From Mortierella alpina (lineage: Eukaryota > Mortierellomycota > Mortierellomycetes > Mortierellales > Mortierellaceae): a stretch of DNA of 64,000 bases. This document shows, one piece after another, positions 12,805 through 26,000 of the stretch. The stretch covers positions 1,488,001-1,552,000 of the forward strand of contig JANATF010000004.1 in NCBI GenBank assembly GCA_029449245.1. The letters are read 5' to 3'. The stretch's first letter is position 1, and every line of letters begins with the position of its first letter. Position numbers and translations under genes: made by a program. Below the pieces are notes generated by a model. That model worked only from the letters and a program-made list of their open reading frames with translations. It made no database searches and was not told the origin of the DNA.

Positions 12805-15455
12805 CTAATCCATGATGATGCGAGCACCGCCAAACTCTTCAATCTTGTAAGGGAACTGTTCGCCAGGGCACGACATGAACATGGCTGGTTTCGGCACTTT
12901 CAAATGCTCCGAGATGGCATGGATCGTCTCGGGATCAAAAGTGCCCTGGATGAAAATCAAATCAATCTGAATCTTGGGATACAGTTCGTCCAAGAACCGA
13001 TGGTTGGCCTCTAATCGCTTTGGGATATCTTCTACCCGCCGGTAGATGTGAACCAGTCGAATGTTGCCCTTGTGCGAGTTTTCGTTCTGGCGAATGTACC
13101 GGATGGCGCGGTGCAGATGCGTCAGCGAGTCGCTCTTGGTGAAGTAAATCACTGGGTGGTTGCGAAGCGAGTGAATCATGGACTTGATTAGCATCGAGTT
13201 GAAGGCTTTTACAAGTCGATGGGATCCTCGTGTCACAAGTTGAGAGGGTTCATTTTCCTCTTTTGGTGCCTCGTGCTGCACACTCTCTACAACCTGTTCC
13301 TGATCATCGTCTGGCGCAGCTGCCCTTTGTGAGGCCGAACCCAAGTTCAACGAAACGATATCTAGTGCCCCCTTGATATCGCAAGAGACACCAGCATCAA
13401 CGCCATGCCGCGCGCCGACCAAGTCTGACAGAACTCCTGTGTCCGATGTCTGTCCTACATCCTTCTTGGACGTCGACTGAGTTGACGGCACAATTGTAAT
13501 GGCTCCTCCCGTAATCTTGAGAATCCGTCGCAAGATCCAAACTCGATTCATAAAAGCCAACAGGACCGAGTGTACAATCACAAAGTACACGGCAAACGTC
13601 TTGAAGCTCGAAGGATTGATCACGGCATTCCCAACCAACGCTCCTACGAGAATACCAAACACTGTCGTGGTTACGAAAAGTGGGACCCTTGTCGCATTTC
13701 GTCGGCTCAGCCGGGGTCGATTCACGTGGAGCATGATGTTTGCGGCAGCATATGAAATCATGACACAGAGGAAAGCGACTGCAAACATCCCTGAGAGCGA
13801 GGTAACGTCTCCACCAGTGATCGAGTACAACGTGATGCAAAGCACCATGAAAAACAAGATGATGTACTGGAACACCCCTGTCCACTTGTTCTTGATCAGC
13901 AGAAACGGCGGCAAGATCTGGTCTTTGGAAAGTCGCTCAAACAGACCCAGGACTCCAACCATTCCTGTCAGGACACCAGCACCAAGCACGATCGCCGCAT
14001 CGATCACCAACCAGTAGGTGAGCCAGGGCTTGTTGCTCGACACTGCCTTTGCCAACGTGAGGATGGAGCTGGCTGGGTTGTCAATCACCTCGCTCATGGG
14101 CACGACCGCCATCAAGAGCAAGGTGGTCGGGGCATTCACCACAGTAATACAGATCCACATGAACATCATGATGGACGGAAATGCGCCAGGCTTGAGATCT
14201 TCCAAATACCCCTCGGCACTTTCGAATCCTGTAACTCCGAGAAGACCCAAGCAAAAGCCATCCCAGATAAGCTTGGCTACGTTCATGTCAGGATGCGGTG
14301 TCTGCCAGTTGCTGATCAAGATATCGTTTCCGTTCCTGATCCAATGCAGAAGGGCAGTGCCCATGAGAACGGTCATGGTGATCAAGTGGCCGAGAAAGAT
14401 ACAAGATGCCACGGTGGAAGACTCGCGGACACCGACAAAGGTGATGACACCAAATATGACAATGACTGCGATGGTGAGGGGAAAGACGCCGAAGGTCGCT
14501 GGCAAAGCGAACTGCGACGAAAGATAGCTGGTGGCCGATGCAGCCGAGAGGACAGATGTCGCCATGTAGTCGAGCACGGCCAAGGTAGCCATGAGACCGG
14601 CGACCCATTTGGCGCTTGTGTTGAGGAAGAAGGCATAGGCGCCTGAAGGAGGACCATCATACAGGAGAAAAGGAAACTATTTACGGGTTAGCAAACCAAC
14701 ACTTTCCAAGAACTTTGAACTAACCACCACCATTTGATATTGACTCTGCTTGAAAGCTAGAATGGTACAAAACCTCCGTTGAAAGGCAGCGAGGCCGCCA
14801 GCTCGTTCATGATGGCCTTCATGGGGTGCAGCAAGATCGAGACTAGCAGCAGTGAGATGGGCGCATACTGCCTTGCAGCCACAGTGACAGGGCCCACGGC
14901 ATAGAACACACTGCCCACAACGTCGTTGCCCGCGATGCCGATCCCTTGCAGGACGCCAACCAGGGCTCGGCCTTTTCTTTGTGAAGCCCCGTCAGTATCG
15001 GCCCTAGTGACATCGAGGAAGTATGTACTGCCCCAACTATGTTGCAAGCAAGAGTGAACCACTGTATGAGTAAACGAAGGAACATGTGCGCACTGAGGAC
15101 CATCCATCGCTGAAAGTTCCAGAGTGCTTTACCCAGCAAACTCCCACTCGTCGTCCCTGCGGCCCGAGGCCGACTCTGATGAATTGGAGGACTCGATTAG
15201 CTTGATCATGCGGCCATCCTCGTTGACCTCGAGGAAGCGCGGGTTGATTTGCCGCCGCTGGATGGTCAACAGCTCCGATTCTGCGAACGAGGGCGGCGGC
15301 AGCATGCCGATGGAGCTCCTTCGGGGCGGGTCGTCTACAGGGGGAGAGAATTCACCGCTGATGGAGCGGTAGCGAGCACTGTGTCCGGGCTGGGGGGCGA
15401 GGAACTCAATGGCGGTGGTTCTAGCAGTGTCCTGCTGTTGCTGCGGCATTGTCAT
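12805..15455 (-). CDS. APC-superfamily amino-acid permease
   Basis: Minus-strand exons are 15133-15455, 14774-14976 and 12805-14642, giving about 787 aa. Exon 1 is a hydrophilic Ser/Gln-rich N-terminus. The first transmembrane helices lie in exon 2 (segment starting GVLQGIGIAGND) and continue in exon 3 with many hydrophobic helices. The motif GVTGFESAEGYLEDLKPG matches the APC pattern GFES..EE.K.P. The last ~230 residues form a soluble cytoplasmic tail ending GGARIIMD. Likely role: plasma- or vacuolar-membrane uptake or exchange of amino acids or polyamines; the substrate cannot be read from sequence. Start taken as the first ATG after a CGA/ACG-rich leader; another ATG lies 6 bp downstream (15449). 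The exon 1/2 join (donor GTAAAG, acceptor CACAAAG) is the least certain. A decayed copy of the 5' end lies at 29.7-30.4 kb. Confidence 0.78.
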
Positions 15456-15522
15456 CGTCGTCGTCGTTGTCGTGGTTGTGCAGCAGCGCAATTGGGATGA
15501 GCAAGAGGCGCTTTGTCGCCGA

Positions 15523-15621
15523 GAGCAGATCAAGAGCAGATCAAGAGCAGATCAAGAGCAGATCAAGAGCAGATCAAGAGCAGATCAAGAGCAGATCAAG
15601 AGCAGATCAAGAGCAGATCAG
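15523..15621. repeat. 11-bp tandem repeat, ~9 copies of GAGCAGATCAA
   Basis: Eight perfect units run from 15523 to 15610, followed by a ninth with one mismatch (15611-15621). The array lies just upstream of the permease start, in its 5' UTR or promoter. The period is close to one DNA helical turn. The duplicated permease fragment near 30.4 kb has only a single related unit, so the expansion is specific to this copy. Confidence 0.95.
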
Positions 15622-15859
15622 GAGCAGAGCGGTGAGCGAGCAAAATAGCGTCGAGGCCAGGCTAGCCCAGGGGTGCTCCTATTGGAGCCGAGTAGTGCAC
15701 ACGCACTCGCAGAAGCGAAATTAGACTCGGCGCCTCTGGGCATGGTCTCGGCGAGTATGTCAAAGTCCTCGTAGTCAGACCCTGCTGCAGACCAGGGCCC
15801 GCGCAGTACTAGCCATAGCTCGCACAGGACACTGCGAGGCGGGCTGCTCCTCCGTCCCG

Positions 15860-16185
15860 CCTTCGTGAGACCCACGGGGGCGAGGGGCATGGCACAGGGA
15901 AGCAGTCAACACATACTACGGTACAGCGTGTGCAGTACCTCAAGGTTTTTGCGCCTTCTTTGCAACTCTTTCTTCCTCCTCACCCTTTCTCTCCTCGTAT
16001 TCTCATATTCCCCTCGCTTGGCCCAGAGACACCAACAAGCGCTCTGCTAAAGACACGAGCGCCACTCCTCATCCACTACACACAAGCACCGTTACCCCTC
16101 TGGTAAGTACCCAGGAACGACAGGCATCATTGTGAACATTATCCACTACTGTACAGGTTACTGATATCTGAATTCCATTGCCTAG
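15860..16185 (+). promoter_or_regulatory. promoter/leader of NLR copy 2, with 5' UTR intron
   Basis: The shared box GGCGAGGGGCAT lies at ~15879-15890 and is followed by CAGTCAACACA, a T/C-rich initiator-like region (15945-16010) and AAAGACACGAGC. A leader intron runs from GTAAGT (16103) to TAG (16185). The arrangement matches NLR copy 5 most closely. Confidence 0.55.
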
Positions 16186-16208
16186 GTCCAACCCAAGCAA
16201 TCGGCGAG

Positions 16209-19200
16209 ATGTTTGGCTTACACACGTGGCCACGAACCACTCTGTCGCTGCGAGAAATCGTCGAGATCTCGAGTCTTTTCCTGACGTTTGCGCAGAGTAT
16301 CAACAACCCCAATGCCCTGGTCTTACTATGTGGCAATGTCAGCACGATACTGTCGGCAATGAAGCGCGGTGCGAGAAAGTCCCTGGACCCGTCTTCATCC
16401 ACCGAGGATCAGGAGCTGTGCAATAGTCTCGCCTCCATCTTTGCCGAGCACGGGAAGCTGTGGAAACGTCTGGAGAATGGCGAGAAGGCCAAGATCAGCT
16501 TTGAAAAGGCTGAAAAGTGGAGGTACTGCACATGTAAATTAGATGCGAAGGTGCGCTCTGCTTGTGGTTTGATCTCCTCGGAGTGCGTTTGTGTACGACA
16601 CTCATCTCCATCTTCACTCTTCTATTAATAACGCAATTCCTTTTGCAGCACGTCGCCACTCATTCCAGTCCAGCCACATCCAGAAGGCGACAACAGCGTG
16701 GAAAGTAAAATCGCCAACATAGCACCAGAGATATTCGCCCAGGACGTGATCGTGCGACCCTCCAAGCCCAAGCCGCCTGTATCGGATGCACGCATTAGCA
16801 GTACTCCTCAGCTCGTCTACTGCCTCGCTTTGATATCCAACATCCCATCGGATTCTCACGCTGTCGCAACCATGGACGAGACCCTTGATGATGGCCGCAA
16901 TTGGCTACAGAGCATGGCACAGGATACAGACGAGCAAAACCGCCTGCGTACTCTTCCTGGAATGCTGATTACGGAGTTCATTAACGATGACCTTAAAGAG
17001 GCAGCAACCGTGGCCGAAGTGGTGAGCCTCGCTCCTGTGATTAGCCAAGCCAACTACAGGAGGCTGCTTGAGACCTTCATCAGCAGTATCAGAAACGCCA
17101 CGTTGCTCGAGTTTGGATTGCTGGATGGGATGGCACAGTTGATCAAGGATGCTCAAGGTGGCTATCTGCAACCCGCCGATCTCGTCAGCATCTTGGACGT
17201 CCTCAGCACTCGCCTACAATGCACCCATCAACAATCGAGCACAGACCTGTATGCGTTGGTGAAGGCAGTGTCGAATGTTTTGGATGCAATGGCGGACTGC
17301 GACGTAAGGGGACTGAGCCGCACAAAAATGCATGGGCCGCTGTCTCAGTACTTGGATGGTCTGAAAGACAACTCGGACCTGTATCTTGTCTACCACGCCG
17401 CATATGCCTATCAAGCGCTGCAGTACATCCCTGACGACGAGTCCTCTCTGCAATCAATCCTGAGGCGCGCGCGCGTCCTGGTCTCGGGGATCTCAGGTGT
17501 GGTGAGTTCAGTCAAGGGTCTGGATTTAAACAAACTTCTCGGCGGTCTGGAGGAGATACAAGATGGTCTCGCGGGAGCCTACCAGGTCGTCAAAATTGGG
17601 GTCAAGGGTGTTGCCAAGGCAGTAGAGCTGGTCGAGAATGGAGCGGGCCTTTTGGACAGCCTGAAGGAGGGATTCGTTTTTGGCCAAAAGTGTGCTTGGT
17701 ACCCAGCTCTGCGTGGCTCTGATACCTTCATCCTGAACGGCCAACTATCCAAATTCAAACGGCTTGTTTGCGAGGCACCGTGCCGTCACGATGTTGCGTT
17801 CCAACTGGGAGTATGCCAGCGGTTGGGAGAGGTTGCAACCAATTCACAATGGGACGACAGTACAAGGAAACAGGCGGTCGATTTCCTCCGTGAGCTGTAC
17901 AAGAATGATGAAGAGTGGGGAAAGCAAACCAGCTGCAAGAAATGGATTCTCACGGTGTTGGTGCGGCTAACCAAGTTGCCGACCGGAGAGATCAGTGAGT
18001 ATGCATTGTCACAGCTGACAGATCTTGAGAAGAGCGGTGATGGAGGAAGACAGGAGTTGTATCGTGCGCATCTGAAGGAGGCACCAAGTACCTTTCCACT
18101 TGAGGCAGCTCTACAAACGCCGCTGAAGTCACCGCTGCTTACCCGTGCGCAAGGCATTCCTGATATCGAAGAGGACCTCAGCAGACTAAGGAAGCGTCAA
18201 CTCCAAGACCGAACAGCTATGTACATCCCTCCTCGCGCCAAGGCAACCCGACAAGCATCAGACAGCGCCTCATTTGATCTGATGGAGAACATGGAAGGTT
18301 TCCTCAAGAGTCAGAGCGGTCCGCAGGTGTTCCTTCTCTTGGGTGATTCTGGCGCTGGAAAGTCGACATTCAATCGCGAACTCGAGTGTGTTCTATGGAC
18401 GAGCTATAGTGGCAATGAAGACGACATACCTCTCTTCATCCACTTGCCATCCATTGACAATCCGGAAAGGGACCTGGTGGCCAAGCATCTACGTCGCTGC
18501 GACTTCCTCGAGCCCCAGATTCGAGAACTCAAACGCAACCGTCGCTTTACCCTGATATGTGATGGATATGACGAGTGCCAGGAGATCTACAACCTCTACA
18601 CAAGCAACAAGCTGAATGTGGAAGGACAGTGGCAGGCCAAGATGATCATCAGTTGTCGGAGTGAGCACTTGGGCCATGACTACAAAGATCGCTTCCAACC
18701 CTCGATGAACGCTATCACGGCTTCTGGCACTGAAAATGACCAGCTTCAGGAGGCCGCTATCGTCCCGTTCTCCACAGACCAGATCCACGCCTACATCCAC
18801 CGACATGTGGCCGACGTCAAACCCCCGTGGCGTGCCAAGTCGTACATTACCGCACTGGAGAATATCCCCAACTTGATGGATCTCATCAGGAATCCGTTTC
18901 TATTAAAGCTCTCCTTGGATGTACTCCCCGGATTTGTGGATGTCGACAAGATCCAAGAGCTATCAAATGCCAATATCACACGAGTTGGTCTTTACGATCG
19001 GTTCGTCGACCATTGGCTGCAGCGCGGCAAGAAGAGAGTTGGCAGTCAAGATTTGGGCCGGCGAGGGAGGGCCGCTTTCGACAGTCTTGTGGATGAGGGC
19101 TTTACTACAAATGGGATCGACTTTTTGAAGCGATTGGCAGCAGCAATCTACAAGGAGCAGGCTGGTCATCCAATTGTCGAATACTCGCGCTTCAAGGATG

Positions 19201-21923
19201 CAAACACATGGAAGGCAGAATTCTTCAGCCGCAAAGATGAGATCCAGCTTCTACGTGAAGCTTGTCCGCTTGTCCGCAGTGGCAACCAGTACCGTTTTGT
19301 ACACAAATCACTCTTGGAGTACTGCTTCACACGCGCAGTGTTCGACCCGCAAGCCAGCTCACCCACCCCTTCAGCGCCAAGTGTGACCCGCCGAGGCAGT
19401 GTGAGCTCTATGTTCAGTTTTGACGGACAGGCGGCACCAGAGGAATGTGACCTTATCACTCAGCAAGCAATAGTCAATAATCCCTTGGGATGGAAGAATT
19501 TCGTGGATGAGCCATCGATTTTGCAGTTTCTGGCAGAGCGCGTGCAGCAAGAGTCTTCCTTCAAGCAACAGCTTCTGGCGATGATCGAGCACTCCAAGAC
19601 CGACAAAGATGGGCGCATTGCGGCGGCCAATGCGATCACGATACTGGTCAGAGCAGGGATACAGTTTATTGGAGCAGACCTGAGAGGGATTCGGATTCCA
19701 GGCGCGGACTTGAGCTATGGGATGTTTGAAGGGGCGCAGCTGCAAGGAGCAGACATGAGAAAGGCCAACCTGCACAACGTCTCGCTACGTCAGGCTGACC
19801 TGAGCGGTTCGAAGATGAGCGGCGTCCAGTTCGGTGAATGGCCATATCTGCAGGAAGATAACAAAGTGAGCTGTTTAGCCTACTTGCTGGATGGAAAATC
19901 ACTAGCAGCGAGCTTTGAGGACCACGGGGACGTCGTCGTCTATGACACCGTGACATGGACCAAAACTCACACTCTGTGCGGCCATACAGGCAGTGCTCGT
20001 GGTTTGGCGTATTCACCTGACGGTCAGCGGATTGCTTCGGGCGGCAATGACCACACGTTGCGACTTTGGGACTCTCAAACCGGAGAATGCGTGCTTACCA
20101 TCGAAGATCACACCGGTACCGTTTCAGCTGTGGTCTTTTCGCCAAGTGGTCATCGAATCGCTTCTGGAAGCTGGGACAAGACAGTACGACTCTGGAACGC
20201 GCAGACCGGTGAACTTGAGCTCACCCTCACCGGTCATAATTGGTGCGTTTACAGCGTGGCGTATTCTCCCAATGGTCTTCAAATCGTCTCTGGTGGTGGG
20301 GACAACACGGTGCGGCTCTGGGATGCGATATCCGGTGCTCCTGGTCCTATTTTGACTGGACACATCGGCACCGTTCAAAGTGTTGCGTATTCACCAAGCG
20401 GCCACCACATCGTCTCAGGGAGTTTTGACAAGACGGTGCGGGTCTGGGACTCTCAAACCGGTTCACTTAGACTTACCCTGACTGGCCACACGCTCTCTGT
20501 TCTCGGTGTGGCGTTCTCGCCCAGCGGCCATCAAATTGCATCAAGCAGCTCTGATAAATCTGCAAGGCTTTGGGACGCACAAACAGGTGCACCTGGTCCA
20601 ATCTTGACTGGCCACACTGAAGCGGTGAAATGCGTGACATATTCACCAAACGGTCGTCAAATCGCTACAGGAGGTTGGGACAAAACGATAAGACTTTGGG
20701 ACGAGCATACTGGTGTATCCAGCTCAAGCAAACACGGACACTCCGACCGAGTGGCGTGTGTTGTGTGGTCATCAAACGGAGCCCAGATCGCCTCGGGAGC
20801 CTGGGACAACACGGTGCGGCTCTGGGACGCACAAACCGGAACCTCAGGACCCATGCTATTTGGACATAGCGGCGCTGTTTACGGCGTGGCGTATTCGCCA
20901 AGCGGGCACCAAATTGCCTCAGTTGGACACGACAAAATGTTGCGACTTTGGGACGCGCGATCCGGCGCATCGAGCCATGTTTTGACTGGACATACTGGAC
21001 TCGTCTACGCCGTGGCGTATTCCCCAAGCGGTCATCAGGTTGCTTCAGGCAGTTACGACGACACTGTACGACTCTGGGACTCGCACACCGGTGAATCGGG
21101 ACCCATCCTGACTGGACATACCGATGATGTTAATAGCGTGGTGTATTCTCCAAGCGGTCGTCAGATTGCCTCAGGCGGTGGTGACAAGACTGTGCGGCTA
21201 TGGGACGCGCAAACTGGTGCATCGATGTCAATTCTGAGTGGGCACTCAGATAGAGTTTACAATGTTGCCTATTCGCCAAGCGGCCATCAGATCGCATCAG
21301 GCAGTGTCGACAAGACGGTGCGGATATGGGACGTCGAGAGCGGTGAATGCAGCTCAGTCTTGAATGGCCATACCGAGTTGATTTTTACTGTGGCATACTC
21401 GTCTGATGGCCGTAGGATCGCCTCCTGCAGCAAAGATGGTATGGTGCGGATCTGGGATGTTGTATCAGGCGAATGCTTGGTGTCCTTGAACGACGTCGAC
21501 AAACCCGTCACTTGGCTTGCTTGGCGAGAGACTGATGCTGGTAGTTATCTTGCGACCTGCAACACTGGAAATACAGTTCGCATTTGGCGGATGACAGAGG
21601 ACGAAGGCAAACCCTGTTTCAGTCTGCAGTGGAGTTCGCCGCATAGTTCGTTGAGCGTTAAAGATGCCAACCTTCAAAACGCGCATGGTTTGAACAGGAT
21701 GCAGATCCAGCTTCTGAAGCAGAGAGGCAATATGGGAGAGCCGATCCCTGCTATGAGCCTTTGCGAAGTGGGCAAAAAGCTGATTACCGTAGCTGGTACT
21801 GTAAACCAACTGCATAAGATGCCGAAGAAGGGGCTTCCAGGTGATCTTGCTAAGGAGCCAATTGTTTCAGAAGATGAACCAGAGATTCCTTTGAAGGGTG
21901 ATGGGCTGGTCATCGAGGAGTAG
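16209..21923 (+). CDS. NLR-like STAND protein, copy 2
   Basis: Exons are 16209-16522 and 16649-21923 (phase-2 intron), about 1862 aa, with the same domain order as copy 1: helical exon-1 module, helical region with Gly/Val-rich amphipathic stretch, NACHT (GDSGAGKST, LICDGYDECQ, ISCRSEH), pentapeptide-like repeats, 14 WD40 repeats and conserved tail. Its exon 1, intron sequence and start of exon 2 (STSPLIPVQPHPEG) match copy 5 (type B). From the region just before the NACHT domain onward it matches copy 3 (type Y: ANTWK, SKTDKDGR, WPYLQ). Distinctive residues concentrate in WD40 blades, for example NWCV in repeat 4 and RVYNV in repeat 12. The second exon is fully open, so the gene is probably intact. 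The 3' flank carries a MITE-like insertion starting 18 bp after the stop. Confidence 0.88.
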
Positions 21924-21940
21924 GACATTCTACGTAGTAC

Positions 21941-22227
21941 CTAGGGTTTCGAACCGGTCTAGGATCCAGGACCGGTTAAAAAAAGGCAAAATATATATGA
22001 AGCCGGTCAAAGTCGCCGGTCAACGGGCTCTCTCCTTTTTAGCCAATTGCGAGCTTCGGTGACCGTATTTGAACTTTGTTGAGGCTTGATCGAGCCTTTC
22101 TGCTCGCTGAGAGTCGCGATTCCTGACCAAAAAAAGGACCGCTGGTCCGAAATTGGAGGCGGTCGGTCCTTCGGCGCGAGAAAATTGTTGTAACCGCGGC
22201 GCGCCGAGGACCGGTTTGAATCCCTAG
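21941..22227. mobile_element. 287-bp MITE-like element with TIRs and TAGTAC duplication
   Basis: The left end CTAGGGTTTCGAACCGGTC and the reverse complement of the right end CTAGGGATTCAAACCGGTC match at 17 of 19 positions. Both sides are flanked by TAGTAC (21935-21940 and 22228-22233). The matching 3' flank of NLR copy 3 (28745 onward) reads directly through this point without the element, giving an empty site. Inside are subterminal CCGGTC repeats, two A7 runs each followed by GG, and a perfect GGACC-GCT-GGTCC hairpin. No transposase is encoded, so it is a non-autonomous DNA element. Confidence 0.85.
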
Positions 22228-22233
22228 TAGTAC

Positions 22234-22999
22234 CATTCACATTCTGAACAACGACTATTACGGGAATACTCGATGAACTTGGCGACCTTGTCTATAATCG
22301 TCCGGTTTACAAACTGGGAGAGCACGCACAGTCTTGCATCAATACCCGTCTAATATGCATGTTCTAATCTACATATTTTCATCAGGATACACGTTTCCAT
22401 ATTGAATCCAGCGCCATCTTGAGACCGAGGTTACGGCGAAGGTGTCTCTAACTGCAGGTCAAATTCAGTCAAGGAACAAACAATATTTCACCTGGCGGTT
22501 GTATCCTCGCTATAGAATAAGGCATAGTTGGCGCTCTTACCATCGATCCACTCGAACGCATCTGTTTCCGCGTTATTGAGTGTGAAAAACGGGACGACAA
22601 CTCGAGAGCATAGTCAGAGTCATGCATTTTGAAAAAACACAAACCGCGCTACTTTGTAATAACGCTCAACCATGCAGCTTTCTTACCGCATGAACCCATG
22701 CGAAGTCATCCCATTGTCCCGCTGTCTTGTGCTACACAAAGGCGAGGGACATTGTCCAGAAACGCAGTCAGTGCAAAGTGCATTACAAGATTCGTTCTTT
22801 CTTCTGCGATTCTCTCTTCCCTCTCATACTTTCCATACTCGTATTCGCCACTCTCAACTCAGAGAGATCAAACTTCCTGAAGACACTAGTACCATTCCAC
22901 AGCTTTCATACACCAACATCGCCGCCAGTTGTAAGTAAGATGAAAGCAGGCATCTCTGTGAACACTGTCCACTATAAAAGACTGACTTATGAGTTCCAG
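22234..22999 (+). promoter_or_regulatory. spacer and promoter/leader of NLR copy 3
   Basis: The first ~440 bp are a segment repeated after NLR copy 3 (28750-29200). The promoter part has the shared box GGCGAGGGACATT at 22741, CAGTCAGTGCA, a pyrimidine-rich region and a leader intron from GTAAGT (22931) to CAG (22999). A TATAAAAG sequence lies inside that intron at about 22975. No gene is present. Confidence 0.55.
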
Positions 23000-23030
23000 T
23001 GCCTCGATTCAACCACAAGCAATCGGCGAG

Positions 23031-26000
23031 ATGTTTGATTCCCACATGTGGTCGCGTCACGGTCTCCCTCTGCCAGAAATTGTCGAGGTCGCTGGTCTCT
23101 TTCTGAAATTTGCTCAGAGTACCAGCAATAGCAATGCCCTACACTTGTTGTGCGGCAATGTCAGCACAGTACTATCTGCAATGAAGCAAGGTGTGAGAAA
23201 GGCCTTGGATCCATCTTTGTCTATTGAGGATCAGGAGCTGTGCAAGAAGGTCGCATTCATTTTCACCGAGCACGGGAAGCTTTGGGAACGCCTGGAAAAT
23301 CTCGAGAAGGCCAGAAGCAGCTTCAAAAAGGCTGAAAAGTGGGGGTAAAATTAGATGCCACGATGCAATCTCCGCTTGTGGTTTGATCACCTTGAATTGC
23401 GTTTATTGTACGACACTCATCTCCCCTCTGCACTTTTTCTACCACGCATACTTTTGCAGCATGTCGACCCTCACTCCAGGCCAGTCAAACCCAAGCAGCA
23501 ACAAGACGGTGGAACGTAGCATTGCCCACATCCCGCCGGGGATATTTACTCAGGACGTGATCCTGCGACCATCCAAGCACAAGCCGCCTGTATCGGATGC
23601 ACGCATTGGCAGCACTCCTCAGCTGGTCTACTGCCTCGCTTTGCTGTCAAACATCCTATCCGATTCTCATGCTGTCGCTGCCATGGACGAGACCCTTGAT
23701 GAGATGGACCGCAACTGGCTACAGACTATGGCACAGGATACAGACGAGCAAAACCGAATGCGCTCTCTTCCTGGAATGCTGATTGCGGAGTTCATTAATG
23801 ATGACCTCAAAGAGGCAGCAGCCGTGGCCGAAGTAGTGAGCCTCGCTCCCGTGCTTACTCAGAACCACTACCGGACGCTGCTGAATAACTTCATTGACAG
23901 CATCAAGCAGGCTACGTTGCTCAAGTTTGGACTGCTGGACGGGCTAACACAGTTGATCAAGGATGCGCAAGGCGGATATCTGCAACCCGCCGATCTTGTC
24001 AGCATCTTGGACGTCCTCAGCAATCGCCTACAAAGCACCCATCAACAGTCGAGCACAGACCTGTATGCGTTGGTGAAGGCAGTGTCGAATGTCTTGGATG
24101 CAATGGCGGACTGCGACGTAAAGGGACTGAGCCGCACAAAGATGCATGAGCCGCTGACTCAGTACTTGGAGGGCCTGAAAGACAACTCGGACCTGTATCT
24201 TGTCTACCACGCCGCATATGCCTATCAGGCACTGCAGTACATCCCTGACGACGAGTCATCTTTGCAGTCAATCTTGCGGCGCGCGCGCGTCGTAGTATCG
24301 GGGATCTCAGGGGTGGTGAGTGCAGTCAAGGCTCTGGATTTGAACAAACTTCTCGACGGTCTAGAGGAGATACAAGAAGGTCTCGCGGGAGCCTACCAGA
24401 TTGTAAAAATTGGGGTCAAGGGTGTTGCTAAAGCGATGGAGCTGGTCGAGAATGGAGCGGGCCTTTTGGACAGCCTGAAGGAGGGATTCGTTTTTGGCCA
24501 GAAGTGCGCTTGGTACCCAGCTCTGCGAGGCTCTGATGCCTTCATCCGGAACGGTCAACTATCAAAATTCAAACGCCTTGTTTGCGAGGCACCGTGCCGT
24601 CGTGATGTTGCGTTCCAACTGGGAATATGTCAGCGGCTTGGGGAGGTTGCAGCCAATCCAGTCTGGGAAAAGAGTACAAGGCAACAGGCGGTCGATTTCC
24701 TCTGTGAGCTGTACAAGGATGATGCCGAGTGGGGAAAGCAAACTAGCTGCAAGAAATGGATTCTCACGGTGTTGGTACGGCTAACCAAGGTGCCGACCGG
24801 AGAGATCTGTGAGTATGCATTGGCACAGCTGAAGGACGTCCAGAAGAGCGGCGATGGTGAAAGACAAGAGTTGTGTCGTGCGCATCTGAAGGAGGCATCA
24901 ACTACCTTTCCACTTGAGGCAGCTCTACAATTACCGCTGAAATCGCCACTGCTTACCCGTGCGCAAGGAATTCCTGATATCGAGGAAGACCTCAGCAGAC
25001 TAAGGAAGCGTCAACTCCAAGACCGTACAACTATGTACATCCCTCCTCGCGCCAAAGCGAACCGACAAGCATCAGACAGCGCCTCATTTGATCTGATGGA
25101 GAACATGGAAGGCTTCCTCAAGAACAAGAGCGGTCCCCAGGTGTTTCTTCTCCTGGGTGATTCTGGCGCTGGAAAGTCGACATTCAATCGCGAACTCGAG
25201 TGTGTTCTATGGACGAGCTACAGTGGCAATGACGACGACATACCTCTCTTCATACACCTACCATCCATCGACAATCCTGAAAAGGACCTGGTTGCCAAGC
25301 ATCTACGTCGCTGCGACTTTCTCGAACCCCAGATTCGAGAACTCAAAAGCAATCGTCACTTTACGCTTATTTGCGATGGATATGACGAGTGCCAGAAGAT
25401 CTATAATCTGTACACAAACAACCATCTGAACGAGGAAGGACAGTGGCAAGCCAAGATGATCATCAGTTGCCGCAGTGAGCACCTTGGACAGGATGATTAC
25501 AAGGACCGCTTTCAACCTGCGAGTGATGCTGCAACATCATCGGGAGAAAAGAGCAACCAGCTACAAGAGGCCGTTATCGTCCCGTTCTCCACAGACCAGA
25601 TCCACACCTACATCCACCGACATGTGGCCGACGTCAAGCCTCCGTGGCGTGCCAAGTCGTACATTACAGCACTGGATAATATCCCCAACTTGATGGATCT
25701 GATCAAGAATCCGTTTCTGCTGAGGCTCTCTTTGGATGTACTCCCAGGATTTGTGGATGTGGACAAGATGCAAGAACTATCGAATGCCAATATCACACGG
25801 GTTGGGCTTTATGATCGGTTCGTCGAACATTGGCTGCAGCGCGGCAAAAAGCGAGTTGGCAGTCAAGACTTGAGCCAGCGAGGGAGGGCCGCTTTCGACA
25901 GTCTTGTGGATGAGGGCTTTACTACAAATGGGATCGACTTTTTGAAGCGATTGGCAGCAGCAATCTACAAGGAACAGGCTGGTCATCCGATTGTCGAATA

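Noticed and set aside
15523-15621. CRISPR-like array
   Set aside because: Units are contiguous 11-mers with no spacers, in a eukaryotic genome; it is a simple tandem repeat.
21941-22227. tRNA or tRNA-derived SINE suggested by B-box-like ends
   Set aside because: No A box or cloverleaf, no A-rich tail, and terminal inverted repeats with a target duplication favour a DNA transposon.
22007-22240. Small minus-strand ORF within and beside the MITE
   Set aside because: It runs across the element boundary and has no transposase or other recognisable motif.
22989-23030. Upstream ATG for NLR copy 3
   Set aside because: It falls inside the predicted leader intron and is not conserved in the other copies; the ATG at 23031 is.
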